51,094 bases of DNA from Prevotella sp. UBA3288 (GCA_002361655.1 DETM01000008.1:13559-64652); one strand, 5' to 3'; numbered from the stretch's first letter, positions 1-9,419 are shown. Made by a program: numbers and translations. Notes: generated from the sequence alone by a model not told the origin.

Positions 1-1679
1 CGGTCCCACTTGGCGTGCTTCACACCGACATTCTCGGCGGGAATCATCTCGCAGTTGAACATCAGTTCCTTGGTGCGGTACTGCTTGTTGTACTTCTCGA
101 TGAGGCCCAGTATGCCCTGTACGAAGTGCATATAGTCGTCGTTGGGGGTGATCTTCAGCCCCATGAACTCGGCAGCCTCCACCAGACCGTTGATGCCGAT
201 GGTGAGGTACTGGCGCGAGATGTTGATATAGCCGGCGTCGAACAGGGGGAGCATGCCGTGCTGCTGCAGTTCCTTGAGGTTCTCGTTGTAGGCCGTCTGC
301 ACCTTGTGGCAGAGGTCGATGATGCCGCCCAGATACTCCAGATAGTCCATCTTGTGGTTGACGGCATACTGTATGCAGCGGTTCAGGTTGATGGTGAGCA
401 CACTCTTCGAGCCCGTGCTGACACCGCCGGCTCCGAGGGTGTAGGAAAAACCGTTGTCCGTAATCTCGTTGCGCAGACGGCAGCACGACGACAACGAGTC
501 GGCATTGTCGCTCATATAGGTGAAGAACGAGTGACCCTCCGAGTACATCTCGGCCGTGAACTCGCCCCACTCCTTGTCCTTACATTCGCCGTTCTCGTCG
601 ACCAGCAGGGCCATCGTCTCCACGGGGAAGGTGAGCAGTGTCTTGGTGCGCTCTTTGTTGAACCACTTCATGAAGCGCTTCTGCAACCAGGAGAGGCCGT
701 CCCAGTCGGGCTTCGAACCGTCGGGGAAGTAGAATTCGCCGAAGATCGACTCGAAGTAGTAGCGGTCGTAGTAGGCCACGTTCCAGAACACGGCCTGATA
801 GTTGCGGGCACCGGTGGGCTGGTTCAGGGTGTAGACTATCTGCTCGAAATAGTCGGTGATGACCTTGTCGATGGTGCGCTTCTTCAGCGAGAGGTCGGCC
901 TGCTGTTCAGGGTGCTGCCAGTAGTCGAGGCCATACTCCTTGCCGATGAAGTAGTTCATGTACATCAGGAACTCAGGCGTGGCGCAGGCACCGCTCAGCA
1001 TCGAGGAGACCATGAACACCATGTTGACGAAGCCGCCGGCGAACGACTTCAGGTTGGTGGGAGCCGTCGAGTTGCCGCCGATGGCCGTCGTGCCGCCGAT
1101 GAGCCAGGGATACATGGTAATCGAGGCACAGTAGTTGGCAAGCGAGGTCTCGTCGTTCTTATATATAAAGTGGTGTGTCAGTTTGTCGATATACTCGTCG
1201 GCCAACTGCTTGCCGTACATCTTTTTGATGCGCTCCGTCAGCAGGCGGCGGTTCAGACGGATGAAGTTCGACTTGGGCAACTCGCCAATCAGCGTGGCTA
1301 TGTTTTTATGTTCCACGTTGGCGTTGGCATCGTACTTCGAACCGGTGGCAGCATTCACCGACTCCATGTACTCCGAGAGGAAGTTCATCTTCTCCAGTGT
1401 CTCGCGGTCTTCAGTGTGTTGCTGGCGATAGAGGATAAACGACTTGGCCACCTTGTAGAATCCCTCGCGCATCAGAGCCTCTTCTACTTGGTTCTGGATA
1501 TCCTCCACCTTGATGTCGTCGTGGATGTCCAAGTGACTGAGAATCTTAGAGATAGTTCCCAGGTCGGAGGGTTCGTCAACACTCTCGAATGCCTTGATGA
1601 TGGCATTCATGATCTTGTCAAGCGAGAAGCGGTCTTTCGAGCCATCCCGCTTCGTAATGGTAAAGTTCTTTATTTCCAT
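1..1679 (-). CDS. nrdD: Anaerobic (class III) ribonucleoside-triphosphate reductase, cut by the left edge
   Basis: Reduces ribonucleoside triphosphates to dNTPs under anoxia with a glycyl radical installed by NrdG. Reading the minus strand from the ATG at 1679 gives an uninterrupted frame of about 559 codons to the window edge. The first 90 or so residues look like an ATP-cone regulatory domain (opening MEIKNFTITKRDGSKDRFSL), followed by the catalytic barrel with NrdD-like stretches such as GGTTAIGGNSTAPTNLKSF and LGAGGVSTGSKSVLTINLNR. The C-terminal glycyl-radical loop and cysteines lie beyond the edge, as would a downstream nrdG. A TATCTTTG -7 element at 1798-1805 leaves a leader of about 110 nt containing two copies of an operator-like repeat. 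Family identity is seen clearly in the translation; the start is the only ATG that fits the domain. Confidence 0.95.
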   Translation of the reverse strand, partial: MEIKNFTITKRDGSKDRFSLDKIMNAIIKAFESVDEPSDLGTISKILSHLDIHDDIKVEDIQNQVEEALMREGFYKVAKSFILYRQQHTEDRETLEKMNFLSEYMESVNAATGSKYDANANVEHKNIATLIGELPKSNFIRLNRRLLTERIKKMYGKQLADEYIDKLTHHFIYKNDETSLANYCASITMYPWLIGGTTAIGGNSTAPTNLKSFAGGFVNMVFMVSSMLSGACATPEFLMYMNYFIGKEYGLDYWQHPEQQADLSLKKRTIDKVITDYFEQIVYTLNQPTGARNYQAVFWNVAYYDRYYFESIFGEFYFPDGSKPDWDGLSWLQKRFMKWFNKERTKTLLTFPVETMALLVDENGECKDKEWGEFTAEMYSEGHSFFTYMSDNADSLSSCCRLRNEITDNGFSYTLGAGGVSTGSKSVLTINLNRCIQYAVNHKMDYLEYLGGIIDLCHKVQTAYNENLKELQQHGMLPLFDAGYINISRQYLTIGINGLVEAAEFMGLKITPNDDYMHFVQGILGLIEKYNKQYRTKELMFNCEMIPAENVGVKHAKWD

Positions 1680-1723
1680 GACGGTTATAAGTATATCTTT
1701 ATTGTTGGGTTATGCCTGCTTGA

Positions 1724-1785
1724 GTTTTCCGTTTTGGACAACTTTTCTTTTTTTGCTTTTCAGAAAGTTTCCCGTTTTGGAAAAT
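1724..1785. repeat. Two direct copies of a partly palindromic motif in the nrdD leader
   Basis: TTTCCGTTTTGGACAA (about 1726-1741) and TTTCCCGTTTTGGAAA (about 1768-1783) are near-identical copies 43 bp apart. The second is an inverted repeat TTTCC-n6-GGAAA. Both lie between the nrdD -7 element and its ATG, so they could be repressor sites or RNA elements. Function is inference. Confidence 0.45.
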
Positions 1786-1797
1786 CGAAATCGGTTG

Positions 1798-1805
1798 CAA
1801 AGATA
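1798..1805 (-). promoter_or_regulatory. nrdD promoter -7 element
   Basis: Minus-strand TATCTTTG fits the Bacteroidota TAnnTTTG consensus. No good TTG -33 element is visible at the usual 19-21 bp. It predicts a leader of roughly 110 nt. Confidence 0.65.
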
Positions 1806-1900
1806 AGAAAATTCTCTGATAACGCCATACAATATCATGGAAATTTTTCAAGGAAATGCTAAAAGTTGTCTAAAGGTAATCTTTATTCAAGTTTATTTCG

Positions 1901-1908
1901 TAACTTTG
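1901..1908 (+). promoter_or_regulatory. mutS promoter -7 element
   Basis: TAACTTTG 25 bp before the mutS ATG matches TAnnTTTG; the -33 region is weak. Confidence 0.7.
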
Positions 1909-1933
1909 CAGGCACAAAACGAACGATAAGCAA

Positions 1934-4555
1934 ATGGCAAAGAAAGAGGGGGAACTGACCCCGATGATGAAACAGTTCTTCGACCTGAAGGCAAAGCATC
2001 CCGATGCGGTGTTGCTGTTCAGGTGTGGCGACTTCTATGAGACCTACTGCGACGATGCCGTGGTGGCAGCCCGTATACTGGGCATCACGCTGACCAAGCG
2101 CAACAACGGCGCAGGGGTGAAAGGCGACGAGATGGCCGGATTTCCCTATCATGCACTCGACACTTATCTGCCCAAACTCATCAGGGCCGGCAAGCGAGTG
2201 GCCATCTGCGACCAGTTGGAAGACCCAAAGTTGACGAAGAAACTGGTGAAGCGCGGCATCACCGAACTGGTGACGCCAGGCGTGGCCATGGGCGACAATG
2301 TGCTGAACTACAAGGAGAACAATTTTCTGGCAGCCGTCCACTTCGGCCGTTCGGCCTGTGGCGTAGCCTTCCTCGATATCTCGACGGGCGAATTCCTGAC
2401 CGGCGAGGGTACCTATGACTATGTGGAGAAACTCTTGGGCAACTTCCAGCCAAAGGAGGTGCTCTTCGAACGGGGGCGGAAGAAGGACTTCGAGCGCTAT
2501 TTCGGCAGTCGTTACTTCACGTTTGAACTCGACGACTGGGTATTCACGGAGCAGCACTCACAGCAGCGTCTGCATAAGCATTTTCATGTGAAGACCATGA
2601 AAGGCTTCGGCGTGGACCATCTGCACAACGGGTTGACGGCAGCCGGTGCCATCCTGGAATATCTGGAACAGACGCAGCATACCCAGGTGGGCCATATATC
2701 CAGCATCCGACGTATCGAAGAGGAGAAGTATGTGCGGCTGGACAAGTTCACCATCCGCTCGCTGGAAATCGTGCAGCCGATGCAGGAAGACGGTAAGAGC
2801 CTGCTCGACGTCATCGATCGTACGGTGTCGCCGATGGGCAGCAGACTGCTGCGCCGCTGGCTGGTATTCCCACTGAAGGATCAGAAACCCATCAACGACC
2901 GTTTGGATGTGGTCGACTATTTTTTCCGCGAACCACAATTCCGTCAGGTGGTCGACGAGCAGTTGCAGCGGGTGGGCGATTTGGAGCGCATCATCTCGAA
3001 GGTGGCCGTAGGACGGGTGACTCCTCGTGAGGTGGTGCAACTGAAAATCGCCCTGCAAGCCCTGCAGCCCATCAAGGAGGCCTGTCTGTCGACGGACAAT
3101 CCGGTGATACGGCATATCGGCAGCAGACTGACACTCTGTGAGGAAATCCGTGACCGTATCGAACGGGAGGTGGTGCCCGATCCGCCGCAGCAGGTGCAGA
3201 AGGGCGGGGTGGTGCGCAATGGTGTGTCGCAGGAACTCGACGACCTGCGCCAGATTGCCTATAGCGGCAAGGACTATCTGCTGCAGATACAGAACCGCGA
3301 GGCCGAGCAGACGGGCATCCAGTCGCTGAAGATAGGCTATAACAATGTGTTCGGCTACTATCTCGAGGTGCGCAATACATATAAAGACAAGGTGCCGGCA
3401 GAATGGGTGCGCAAGCAGACGCTAGCCCAGGCCGAGCGCTATATTACTCAGGAACTGAAGGAGTATGAGGAGAAAATTCTAGGTGCCGAGGATAAGATTC
3501 TGTCGCTGGAGGCCCAACTCTTCAACTCGCTTGTGCTGGCCATCCAGCAGTTTACGGCCCAGATACAGACCGACGCCTCGCTGCTGGCACATATCGACTG
3601 TCTGCTGTCGTTTGCCAAGACTGCCGAGGAGCATCGCTACATCCGTCCGGTGGTGGAAGACTCTGACGTGATTGACATCAAGCAGGGACGCCATCCCGTA
3701 ATCGAGACCGAACTGCCCGTCGACGAGCAGTATGTGCCCAACGATGTGCGGTTGGACCAGGAGCGTCAGCAGATTATCATCATCACCGGTCCCAATATGG
3801 CAGGTAAGTCGGCCCTGTTGCGCCAGACGGCCCTCATCGTGCTGTTGGCCCAGGTGGGTTGTTTCGTGCCGGCCGAGTCGGCTCGCATCGGCATGGTGGA
3901 CAAGATTTTTACTCGTGTGGGAGCATCCGACAATATCTCGCTGGGAGAATCGACGTTCATGGTCGAGATGACGGAAGCCTCTAATATATTAAATAATGTG
4001 ACGCCCCGTTCGTTGGTGCTTTTCGACGAATTGGGACGTGGCACGTCGACCTACGACGGCATTTCCATTGCCTGGGCCATCGTGGAATATCTGCATGAGA
4101 CACCGAAGGCCAAGGCCCGTACGCTCTTTGCCACCCACTATCACGAACTGAACGAGATGGAGAAGAACTTCAACCGTATCAAGAACTACAACGTCAGCGT
4201 AAAGGAGGTGGACGGCAAAGTCATCTTTCTGCGTCGTCTGGAACGTGGCGGCTCTGAGCACTCGTTTGGCATCCATGTGGCAGAGATAGCGGGAATGCCT
4301 CGCAGCATCGTGAAGCGTGCCAACGTCATCTTGAAGCAGTTGGAGGCTGAAAATACACAAGTGGGTAAGGTCGGCAAGCCCCTTGGCGATATCGCCGATA
4401 GTCGTGAGGGCATGCAGTTGTCGTTCTTTCAACTCGACGATCCGGTGCTCTGTCAGATTCGTGACGAGATACTGGGTCTCGACGTGAACAACTTGACACC
4501 CGTTGAGGCTCTCAACAAACTGAACGATATCAAAAAGATTGTCTCAGGCAGATGA
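1934..4555 (+). CDS. mutS: DNA mismatch repair ATPase MutS
   Basis: Recognises mismatches and small loops and starts methyl-independent mismatch repair with MutL. At 873 aa it has normal MutS length. The mismatch-binding Phe-x-Glu motif is at F34-Y35-E36 (GDFYETY). The Walker A loop [13 protein letters not shown] lies near residues 617-629, with Ala where Escherichia coli has Gly. Walker B and the signature region [12 protein letters not shown] lie near 696-707, followed by the ATHYHEL motif and the C-terminal helix-turn-helix region. It is transcribed alone from its own promoter, divergent from nrdD and convergent with lgt (23 bp between the two ends). Nothing is missing. Confidence 0.98.
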   Translation: MAKKEGELTPMMKQFFDLKAKHPDAVLLFRCGDFYETYCDDAVVAARILGITLTKRNNGAGVKGDEMAGFPYHALDTYLPKLIRAGKRVAICDQLEDPKLTKKLVKRGITELVTPGVAMGDNVLNYKENNFLAAVHFGRSACGVAFLDISTGEFLTGEGTYDYVEKLLGNFQPKEVLFERGRKKDFERYFGSRYFTFELDDWVFTEQHSQQRLHKHFHVKTMKGFGVDHLHNGLTAAGAILEYLEQTQHTQVGHISSIRRIEEEKYVRLDKFTIRSLEIVQPMQEDGKSLLDVIDRTVSPMGSRLLRRWLVFPLKDQKPINDRLDVVDYFFREPQFRQVVDEQLQRVGDLERIISKVAVGRVTPREVVQLKIALQALQPIKEACLSTDNPVIRHIGSRLTLCEEIRDRIEREVVPDPPQQVQKGGVVRNGVSQELDDLRQIAYSGKDYLLQIQNREAEQTGIQSLKIGYNNVFGYYLEVRNTYKDKVPAEWVRKQTLAQAERYITQELKEYEEKILGAEDKILSLEAQLFNSLVLAIQQFTAQIQTDASLLAHIDCLLSFAKTAEEHRYIRPVVEDSDVIDIKQGRHPVIETELPVDEQYVPNDVRLDQERQQIIIITGPNMAGKSALLRQTALIVLLAQVGCFVPAESARIGMVDKIFTRVGASDNISLGESTFMVEMTEASNILNNVTPRSLVLFDELGRGTSTYDGISIAWAIVEYLHETPKAKARTLFATHYHELNEMEKNFNRIKNYNVSVKEVDGKVIFLRRLERGGSEHSFGIHVAEIAGMPRSIVKRANVILKQLEAENTQVGKVGKPLGDIADSREGMQLSFFQLDDPVLCQIRDEILGLDVNNLTPVEALNKLNDIKKIVSGR

Positions 4556-4578
4556 CTCCTGAGGGAATCTTTACTTTT

Positions 4579-5430
4579 TTACTTTTTCACTCCTTTCACC
4601 ATAAACCATGCGCCGATGGCGATGAAGGGCAGCGAGAGCAGTTGCCCCATGTCGAAAAGCATACCCTGCTCGAACGTCTCCTGCACTTCTTTGAAATACT
4701 CGATGAAGAAGCGGAAGGTAAAGATATAGGTGAGGCAGAGCCCGAAATAGAATCCCGTTCCCACCTTCTGCGGCATCTTCTTGTAGAGGATAACCATCAG
4801 CAGGAAGAGCAGTGCATAGGCAATGGCCTCGTAAAGTTGGCCGGGATGCCGCAGCACCACGTTTTGCGGTCCGTCGTGTTGTACGAAGTAAAAGGCCCAT
4901 GGCAGACTCTCGTCCGTAATTTTTCCCACTATCTCAGAGTTCATCAGGTTGCCCAGTCGGATGCAACAGGCTGTGATGCCAGTGGCGATGCCGATGTTGT
5001 CGAGCACCTGCCACATCGGCATCTTCATCCGCTTTACGTAGAGCAGCAGGGCCAGGATGATGCCCAGCGTGCCGCCATGCGAGGCCAGTCCCTGATAGCC
5101 GGTCAACTGCCATGAACCGTCGGTCTTGATGTCGATAGGCAGAAACATTTCGACGATGCCCTGCCACGAGGTGAGAAAATGGCCCGGCTCATAGAATATG
5201 CAATGGCCGAGGCGGGCTCCCACCAGGATGCCCACGAAGCAGTAGAGGAAGAGCGGTTCGAACTTCTCGTCGGGGATGTGCTGATGGCGATAGAGCCAGC
5301 GCACCATGATGTAGGCCAGCGCCAGTCCGATGAGCCAGCACAGCGAGTACCACCTCACGCTGAACGGGCCCAGCGAGAAGGCTTCGAGCGAGGGGTTCCA
5401 GAGGATATATGCCAATAATTGTTGTATCAT
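4579..5430 (-). CDS. lgt: Prolipoprotein diacylglyceryl transferase
   Basis: Inner-membrane enzyme that transfers diacylglycerol from phosphatidylglycerol to the lipobox cysteine of prelipoproteins, the first step of lipoprotein maturation. The 283-aa protein is polytopic with about seven hydrophobic segments. It carries the Lgt landmarks: VRWYSLCWLIGLALAY near residue 25, GARLGHCIFYEP near 70-81, the SHGGTLG motif near 117-123, the arginine-asparagine stretch CIRLGNLMNSEIVGK, HPGQLYEA, and a C-terminal FFIEYFKE. Substrates in this window include the DUF4292 and PstS-like lipoproteins. A TACCTTTG promoter element lies 29 bp upstream of the ATG. Monocistronic as far as can be seen. Confidence 0.97.
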   Translation of the reverse strand: MIQQLLAYILWNPSLEAFSLGPFSVRWYSLCWLIGLALAYIMVRWLYRHQHIPDEKFEPLFLYCFVGILVGARLGHCIFYEPGHFLTSWQGIVEMFLPIDIKTDGSWQLTGYQGLASHGGTLGIILALLLYVKRMKMPMWQVLDNIGIATGITACCIRLGNLMNSEIVGKITDESLPWAFYFVQHDGPQNVVLRHPGQLYEAIAYALLFLLMVILYKKMPQKVGTGFYFGLCLTYIFTFRFFIEYFKEVQETFEQGMLFDMGQLLSLPFIAIGAWFMVKGVKK

Positions 5431-5458
5431 GACAGTGTGTTATGATGAATTTTGTCGG

Positions 5459-5466
5459 CAAAGGTA
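5459..5466 (-). promoter_or_regulatory. lgt promoter -7 element
   Basis: Minus-strand TACCTTTG, 28 bp ahead of the lgt start; the -33 element is not obvious. Confidence 0.65.
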
Positions 5467-5524
5467 CGAATAATAATTGAGAATAGTGGGCGCGGAAAAG
5501 ATAATTAATGACGAAAAGTAGTAT

Positions 5525-5542
5525 CCTTTAACTCCCTTTAAC
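5525..5542. repeat. Tandem decamer between divergent lgt and symporter promoters
   Basis: Minus-strand reading is GTTAAAGGGAGTTAAAGG, a tandem GGAGTTAAA-type unit. A near-identical tandem occurs at 35512-35530 between ptb and the GH35 gene, which are also divergent. Role unknown. Confidence 0.5.
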
Positions 5543-5575
5543 GCCTTTGCGGCAGATAACTTCTTGAAAAAAGTG

Positions 5576-5583
5576 TAACTTTG
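5576..5583 (+). promoter_or_regulatory. Symporter promoter -7 element
   Basis: TAACTTTG 33 bp before the symporter ATG. Confidence 0.7.
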
Positions 5584-5616
5584 CAAACGTAAACACAAAT
5601 ACTTTTTTTAGAAGCG

Positions 5617-6996
5617 ATGGATGCTGTAAGCGATTTCTTTGCATTGCTAAGTTCCCTCCTATGGGGCTGGCCGATGATAATTCTTTTGTTGGGGACACAC
5701 GTGTTCCTCACCTTCCGACTGCGTATCCCACAGCGGAAATTGCTGACCGGCATACGGCTGTCAGTGCAGAAAGACAGGGAGGCGACGGGCGACGTGAGTC
5801 AGTTTGGCGCCTTGGCCACAGCACTGGCGGCCACCATCGGCACGGGCAACATCGTCGGTGTGGCTACGGCTGTGGCTCTGGGTGGGCCTGGGGCCGTGCT
5901 TTGGTGCTGGCTGACGGGTATCTTCGGCATGTCGACGAAATATGCAGAGGGTCTGTTGGCTGTGAAATATCGTGTCAGGGGCAGCGACGGCCGGATGTAT
6001 GGCGGACCAATGTATGCCTTGGAGCGTGGTCTCAACATGCGGTGGCTGGCATTGGTCTTTGCGGCCTTCACGGCCCTCGCTTCGTTTGGCATCGGGTGTA
6101 CCGTTCAGGCCAACTCTATCGCTCTGCTGACCAACGAAACCTTCGGCGTACCCACTTGGGCTGTCGGCTTGCTGGTCTGTCTGCTTACGGCAAGTGTTAT
6201 TCTCGGCGGAGTGAAGGCCATCGCCAAGGTGTGTACCGTCTTGGTGCCATTCATGGCGGTGCTCTATGTGTTGGGTTGCGTGACTATCCTGATTATGAAT
6301 GGGACTTACGTGTGGCCTGCGGTCCAACTGATTGTCAACAGTGCTATCAACCCGTCGGCAGCCGGTGGCGGATTCGTGGGAGCCACGGTGATGATGGCGG
6401 CTCGATACGGCATAGCCCGTGGTCTGTTCTCCAACGAGAGCGGCATGGGAAGTGCACCCATAGTGGCTGCTGCTGCCCAGACCCGCAATCCTGTTCGTCA
6501 GGCACTGGTCAGCAGCACGGGCACTTTCTGGGACACGGTCGTCATCTGTGCCCTCACTGGTCTGGTGCTCGTCAGCAGCATCCTGGCCTATCCTGACATC
6601 ACCTTTGCAGATGGTGCTGCGCTGACGAAGATGGCCTTCTCGAAGATTCCATATATCGGTGCGCCATTGCTGACCTTTGGCATCCTCACTTTTGCCTTCA
6701 GCACCATTCTGGGTTGGAGTTACTATGGCGAGAGTGCCGTCAACTATCTGGAGGGCCGACGTATCAATCGCTTCTATCGTATCTTGTTTATTGTGGCACT
6801 GTTCTTTGGCAGTATTATCAACCTCGATATTATCTGGAATATCGCTGACTGTATGAACGCCTTGATGGCCATCCCCAACCTCGTGGCTTTGTTGCTGCTG
6901 AGCGGGATAGCGGCTCGAGAGACGAAAAAATATCTGTGGGCCGGTCGGCTGGACGACGAGATGGACGATGTTTCTGATGATTCGTCTGTCCATTGA
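5617..6996 (+). CDS. Alanine/glycine:cation symporter (AGCS family)
   Basis: Secondary transporter that imports alanine or glycine with Na+ or H+ across the inner membrane. The 459-aa protein has about ten to eleven hydrophobic segments. AGCS signatures visible are GTGNIVGVATAVALGGPGA at residues 75-93, FGMSTKYAEGLLAVKYR at 103-119, GGPMYALERGLN at 129-140 and FSNESGMGSAPIVAAAAQT from about residue 271. The C-terminus is short, acidic and cytoplasmic. The methyltransferase gene starts 12 bp after the stop, so the two may be cotranscribed without an obvious functional link. The exact amino acid and coupling ion cannot be told from sequence. Confidence 0.93.
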   Translation: MDAVSDFFALLSSLLWGWPMIILLLGTHVFLTFRLRIPQRKLLTGIRLSVQKDREATGDVSQFGALATALAATIGTGNIVGVATAVALGGPGAVLWCWLTGIFGMSTKYAEGLLAVKYRVRGSDGRMYGGPMYALERGLNMRWLALVFAAFTALASFGIGCTVQANSIALLTNETFGVPTWAVGLLVCLLTASVILGGVKAIAKVCTVLVPFMAVLYVLGCVTILIMNGTYVWPAVQLIVNSAINPSAAGGGFVGATVMMAARYGIARGLFSNESGMGSAPIVAAAAQTRNPVRQALVSSTGTFWDTVVICALTGLVLVSSILAYPDITFADGAALTKMAFSKIPYIGAPLLTFGILTFAFSTILGWSYYGESAVNYLEGRRINRFYRILFIVALFFGSIINLDIIWNIADCMNALMAIPNLVALLLLSGIAARETKKYLWAGRLDDEMDDVSDDSSVH

Positions 6997-7008
6997 TATT
7001 ATTAGGAT

Positions 7009-8211
7009 ATGATGATGAATGAGGCCACTAGAGAATACGTCCTTCAGCATGTCGACGACGACGTGCGGCGATTGGCGCTTGCCGGTTCAAAGGTGGCGGA
7101 GGTAGACTTGACCGTCGCCCTACAGCAGATAAAGGGACGGCAGACGGCACGGCAAAAGGTACCGTCGTGGGCTGCCATCGACGCGATACTTTATCCTGTG
7201 GGGCTCTCCATGGAGCAGTGCTCCAGTGAGCAGACGGCCCGCTATAAGACCGCTGTCTGTAGCCGGCTGCTCACTGACATGCCGTCGCCCCACACCCTGA
7301 TAGACCTGACAGGTGGTTTCGGAGTTGACTTCGCTTGGATGAGCGAGGTCTTCGAGAGAAGTATCTACGTGGAGCGTAATGCAGAATTGTGTGCTGTCGC
7401 TACGGCTAATTTTCAGGCGCTTGGACGGATGGTACAGACAGTTTGCTCCGATGGAATCGACTTTATTCGGCGACATAAGGGTCGTGCTACGATGGTTTTC
7501 CTCGACCCGGCCCGTCGCGATGACCACGGTGGACGTACCTATGGTATTACCGACTGTACGCCCAACGTGCTCGAACTCAAAGACGAACTGCTCAGCAAGG
7601 CTGACCGGGTGATGCTGAAACTGTCGCCAATGCTCGACTGGCGCAAGGCCGTGCAAGACTTAGGAGAGCCTTATATTAAAGAGGTACATGTTGTCTCCGT
7701 ACAGAATGAATGCAAAGAACTGCTGGTGGTTCTGTCGCAGGAAGACGCACGGACGGATGCCTTCAGGTTCTATTGCGTTAATGACGAGAGAGCGTGGCAG
7801 GTGCCTGCCACCTCCGCGCCGGTCGCCATGGGCGAGGTGAAGTGTGGACTCTTCCTTTACGAGCCGAACGCTTCCATCATGAAGGCCGGCTGTTTCAGTC
7901 AGGTTGCGTCAGCCTTTGGCGTGCAGCCCCTGTCAGCCAATAGTCATCTCTTCGTGGCAGACCAGTATGTAGACGACTTCCCCGGCAGGAAATTTCTGAT
8001 CTCAGCCGTTTCATCGATGAATAGGCAGGAACAGAAGGTGGTCTTTAGGGATGTCCGTCAGGCTAATGTCACCGTCAGGAACTTCCCCCTGTCTGTGGCA
8101 GAAGTCCGAAAGAAACTGAAGTTGGCCGATGGCGGTTCTGACTATCTCTTTGCCACCACCTTGGCCGACAACCGTCATGTGCTGATCTTGTGTAAGAAAT
8201 TAAGGTTTTAA
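7009..8211 (+). CDS. Class I SAM-dependent methyltransferase with THUMP-like C-terminal domain
   Basis: Predicted S-adenosylmethionine methyltransferase, probably acting on RNA. The 400-aa protein has a Rossmann SAM-binding motif LIDLTGGFGVDFAW near residues 97-110, an acidic motif II region (SIYVERNAELC) and FLDPARRD near 164-171, matching the DPxR-type motif of this Bacteroidota family. The C-terminal third matches the THUMP-like and ferredoxin-like domains known from this family. Three consecutive ATGs (7009, 7012, 7015) make the exact start uncertain by two residues. It sits 12 bp behind the symporter and 12 bp ahead of the LRR protein gene, suggesting one transcript. The RNA substrate is unknown. 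Confidence 0.85.
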   Translation: MMMNEATREYVLQHVDDDVRRLALAGSKVAEVDLTVALQQIKGRQTARQKVPSWAAIDAILYPVGLSMEQCSSEQTARYKTAVCSRLLTDMPSPHTLIDLTGGFGVDFAWMSEVFERSIYVERNAELCAVATANFQALGRMVQTVCSDGIDFIRRHKGRATMVFLDPARRDDHGGRTYGITDCTPNVLELKDELLSKADRVMLKLSPMLDWRKAVQDLGEPYIKEVHVVSVQNECKELLVVLSQEDARTDAFRFYCVNDERAWQVPATSAPVAMGEVKCGLFLYEPNASIMKAGCFSQVASAFGVQPLSANSHLFVADQYVDDFPGRKFLISAVSSMNRQEQKVVFRDVRQANVTVRNFPLSVAEVRKKLKLADGGSDYLFATTLADNRHVLILCKKLRF

Positions 8212-8223
8212 AATAATAGTATT

Positions 8224-9207
8224 ATGAGTACAGAACAACAAACGGCTTTTTTTAAGCAAACATGGTTCCTGGGCGGCCTCGCTGCCCTGGCTGTTTTCGT
8301 ATTGTGCTTCTTCGCCATCGACTATGTCGGTAGTCCTGATGAGCCCCAGAAGCCAGAGGTAGAGGATGTGGTCATTGCTACCCTCCAGACCAACGAACCC
8401 CTCATTACCATTGCCCGTCAGCAGGGGTGGATTGATGCTGACGCCACAGAGATGACCAGTGTCGATGCTGCTGAGATAGACAGCATCGGACAGGTGTTCA
8501 GCGGGAGTAACTTGCAATCTTTCAGTGAGTTCCGCTATTTTGTTAGTGTGCGGGAGATACCTGCCGGCGCTTTTGCCCATGCCGACCGATTGAAGGATGT
8601 TGTGGTGCCTGCTGGCGTGGTGACCATTGCCGATGGAGCCTTTGCCGACTGTCCGGCTTTGGAGGACCTTCAGGTTGACACTGCCAACACACACTACGAC
8701 TCTCGTCAGAACTGTCACGCCATCATCTGTACGTGGAAGGGCAAACTGATGCTCGTGGTCGGATGTAAGAATACGGTGATGCCCGACGACGTGCGTTATG
8801 TGGCACCACAGGCGTTCGCAGGATGTACGGCCTTGCAGTCGGTGGCTTTCCCTGAGCGCATGGAGGAGATTGGCCAGGAGGCCTTCCGTGGCTGCACCGG
8901 ACTAAAGGAGGTGACGATTCCACAAGGTGTGCGTTTCGTCGAGGTCGGCACCTTCATGGATTGTCTGTCGTTGCAGAGCGTCACGCTACCGAAGAGTGTG
9001 GAGCGTCTGCGTGAGCATGCCTTCAAGGGTTGTACTGCTTTGTCAACGATTGTCATGCCCAAGCGTTTCCCTCCTATCGTCGAGAATGCTTTCGACTCGT
9101 TCACAGCCACGGTCTATGTGCCAGATGGTCAACTGAATACCTATTTTCGCGATAAGGTGTGGAAGAACTTCCGAAACATCAAGGAACTGCGAGGCGATGC
9201 AAATTAA
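8224..9207 (+). CDS. BspA-type leucine-rich-repeat protein with N-terminal membrane anchor
   Basis: The 327-aa protein has a cytoplasmic tail of about 14 residues, then one hydrophobic segment at about 15-36 (FLGGLAALAVFVLCFFAIDY), then an acidic linker. From about residue 120 it carries LRR_5 repeats of roughly 23 residues with the pattern IPxGVxxIxxxAFxxCxxLxxVxxP, for example IGQEAFRGCTGLKEVTIPQG. This repeat type is common in surface and adhesin proteins of Bacteroidota and Treponema. Here there is a membrane anchor rather than a cleavable signal, so it probably projects into the periplasm. Last gene of the symporter-methyltransferase unit; a strong hairpin follows. Binding partner unknown. 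Confidence 0.82.
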   Translation: MSTEQQTAFFKQTWFLGGLAALAVFVLCFFAIDYVGSPDEPQKPEVEDVVIATLQTNEPLITIARQQGWIDADATEMTSVDAAEIDSIGQVFSGSNLQSFSEFRYFVSVREIPAGAFAHADRLKDVVVPAGVVTIADGAFADCPALEDLQVDTANTHYDSRQNCHAIICTWKGKLMLVVGCKNTVMPDDVRYVAPQAFAGCTALQSVAFPERMEEIGQEAFRGCTGLKEVTIPQGVRFVEVGTFMDCLSLQSVTLPKSVERLREHAFKGCTALSTIVMPKRFPPIVENAFDSFTATVYVPDGQLNTYFRDKVWKNFRNIKELRGDAN

Positions 9208-9260
9208 TTGCTCCCTTGAAACCGGCAATTGCAAACAATACGGAAGAACAACAGCAAAAA

Positions 9261-9292
9261 CGACCCCTGAAAGAAGAGACTTTCAGGGGTCG
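9261..9292. terminator. Perfect 13-bp hairpin, probably a two-way terminator
   Basis: CGACCCCTGAAAG (9261-9273) pairs perfectly with CTTTCAGGGGTCG (9280-9292) around a 6-nt loop. On the minus strand it is followed by TTTTTGCTGTTG, which suits termination of the tRNA-Met transcript. It also lies after the LRR gene stop on the plus strand, although the U-run there is poor. Confidence 0.75.
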
Positions 9293-9318
9293 CTATCACT
9301 TGATTCGCATTGGCGATG

Positions 9319-9392
9319 TAGCGGGAGCCGGGATTGAACCGGCGACCTCATGATTATGAATCATGCGCTCTAACCAGCTGAGCTATCCCGCC
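9319..9392 (-). tRNA. tRNA-Met (anticodon CAT)
   Basis: Minus-strand cloverleaf of 74 nt. Acceptor GGCGGGA pairs with TCCCGCT (G1-U72 wobble), discriminator A; D-arm GCTC/GAGC; anticodon stem CATGA/TCATG around loop TTCATAA, giving anticodon CAT; T-arm GCCGG/CCGGC with loop TTCAATC. CCA is not encoded. The paired first base argues against an initiator tRNA. A lysidine-modified tRNA-Ile2 cannot be fully excluded from sequence, but elongator Met is the better fit. Confidence 0.92.
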
Positions 9393-9411
9393 ATCTGCTC
9401 GTAAGCGGGTG

Positions 9412-9419
9412 CAAAAGTA
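9412..9419 (-). promoter_or_regulatory. tRNA-Met promoter -7 element
   Basis: Minus-strand TACTTTTG about 20 bp upstream of the tRNA 5' end. Confidence 0.65.

Noticed and set aside
15..1862. 615-codon plus-strand open frame across nrdD
   Set aside because: It is the antisense of the clear nrdD frame; the translation is a His/Val/Leu-rich low-information sequence with no family pattern.
5761..7050. 429-codon minus-strand open frame across the symporter gene
   Set aside because: Shadow of the AGCS symporter, which has diagnostic motifs on the plus strand; the minus-strand product is Gln/His/Arg-rich without domains.
9159..9353. 64-codon frame ending in GAGIEPATS
   Set aside because: The ending is the well-known false peptide produced by translating the antisense of a tRNA (T-arm and acceptor); it overlaps tRNA-Met and the terminator hairpin.
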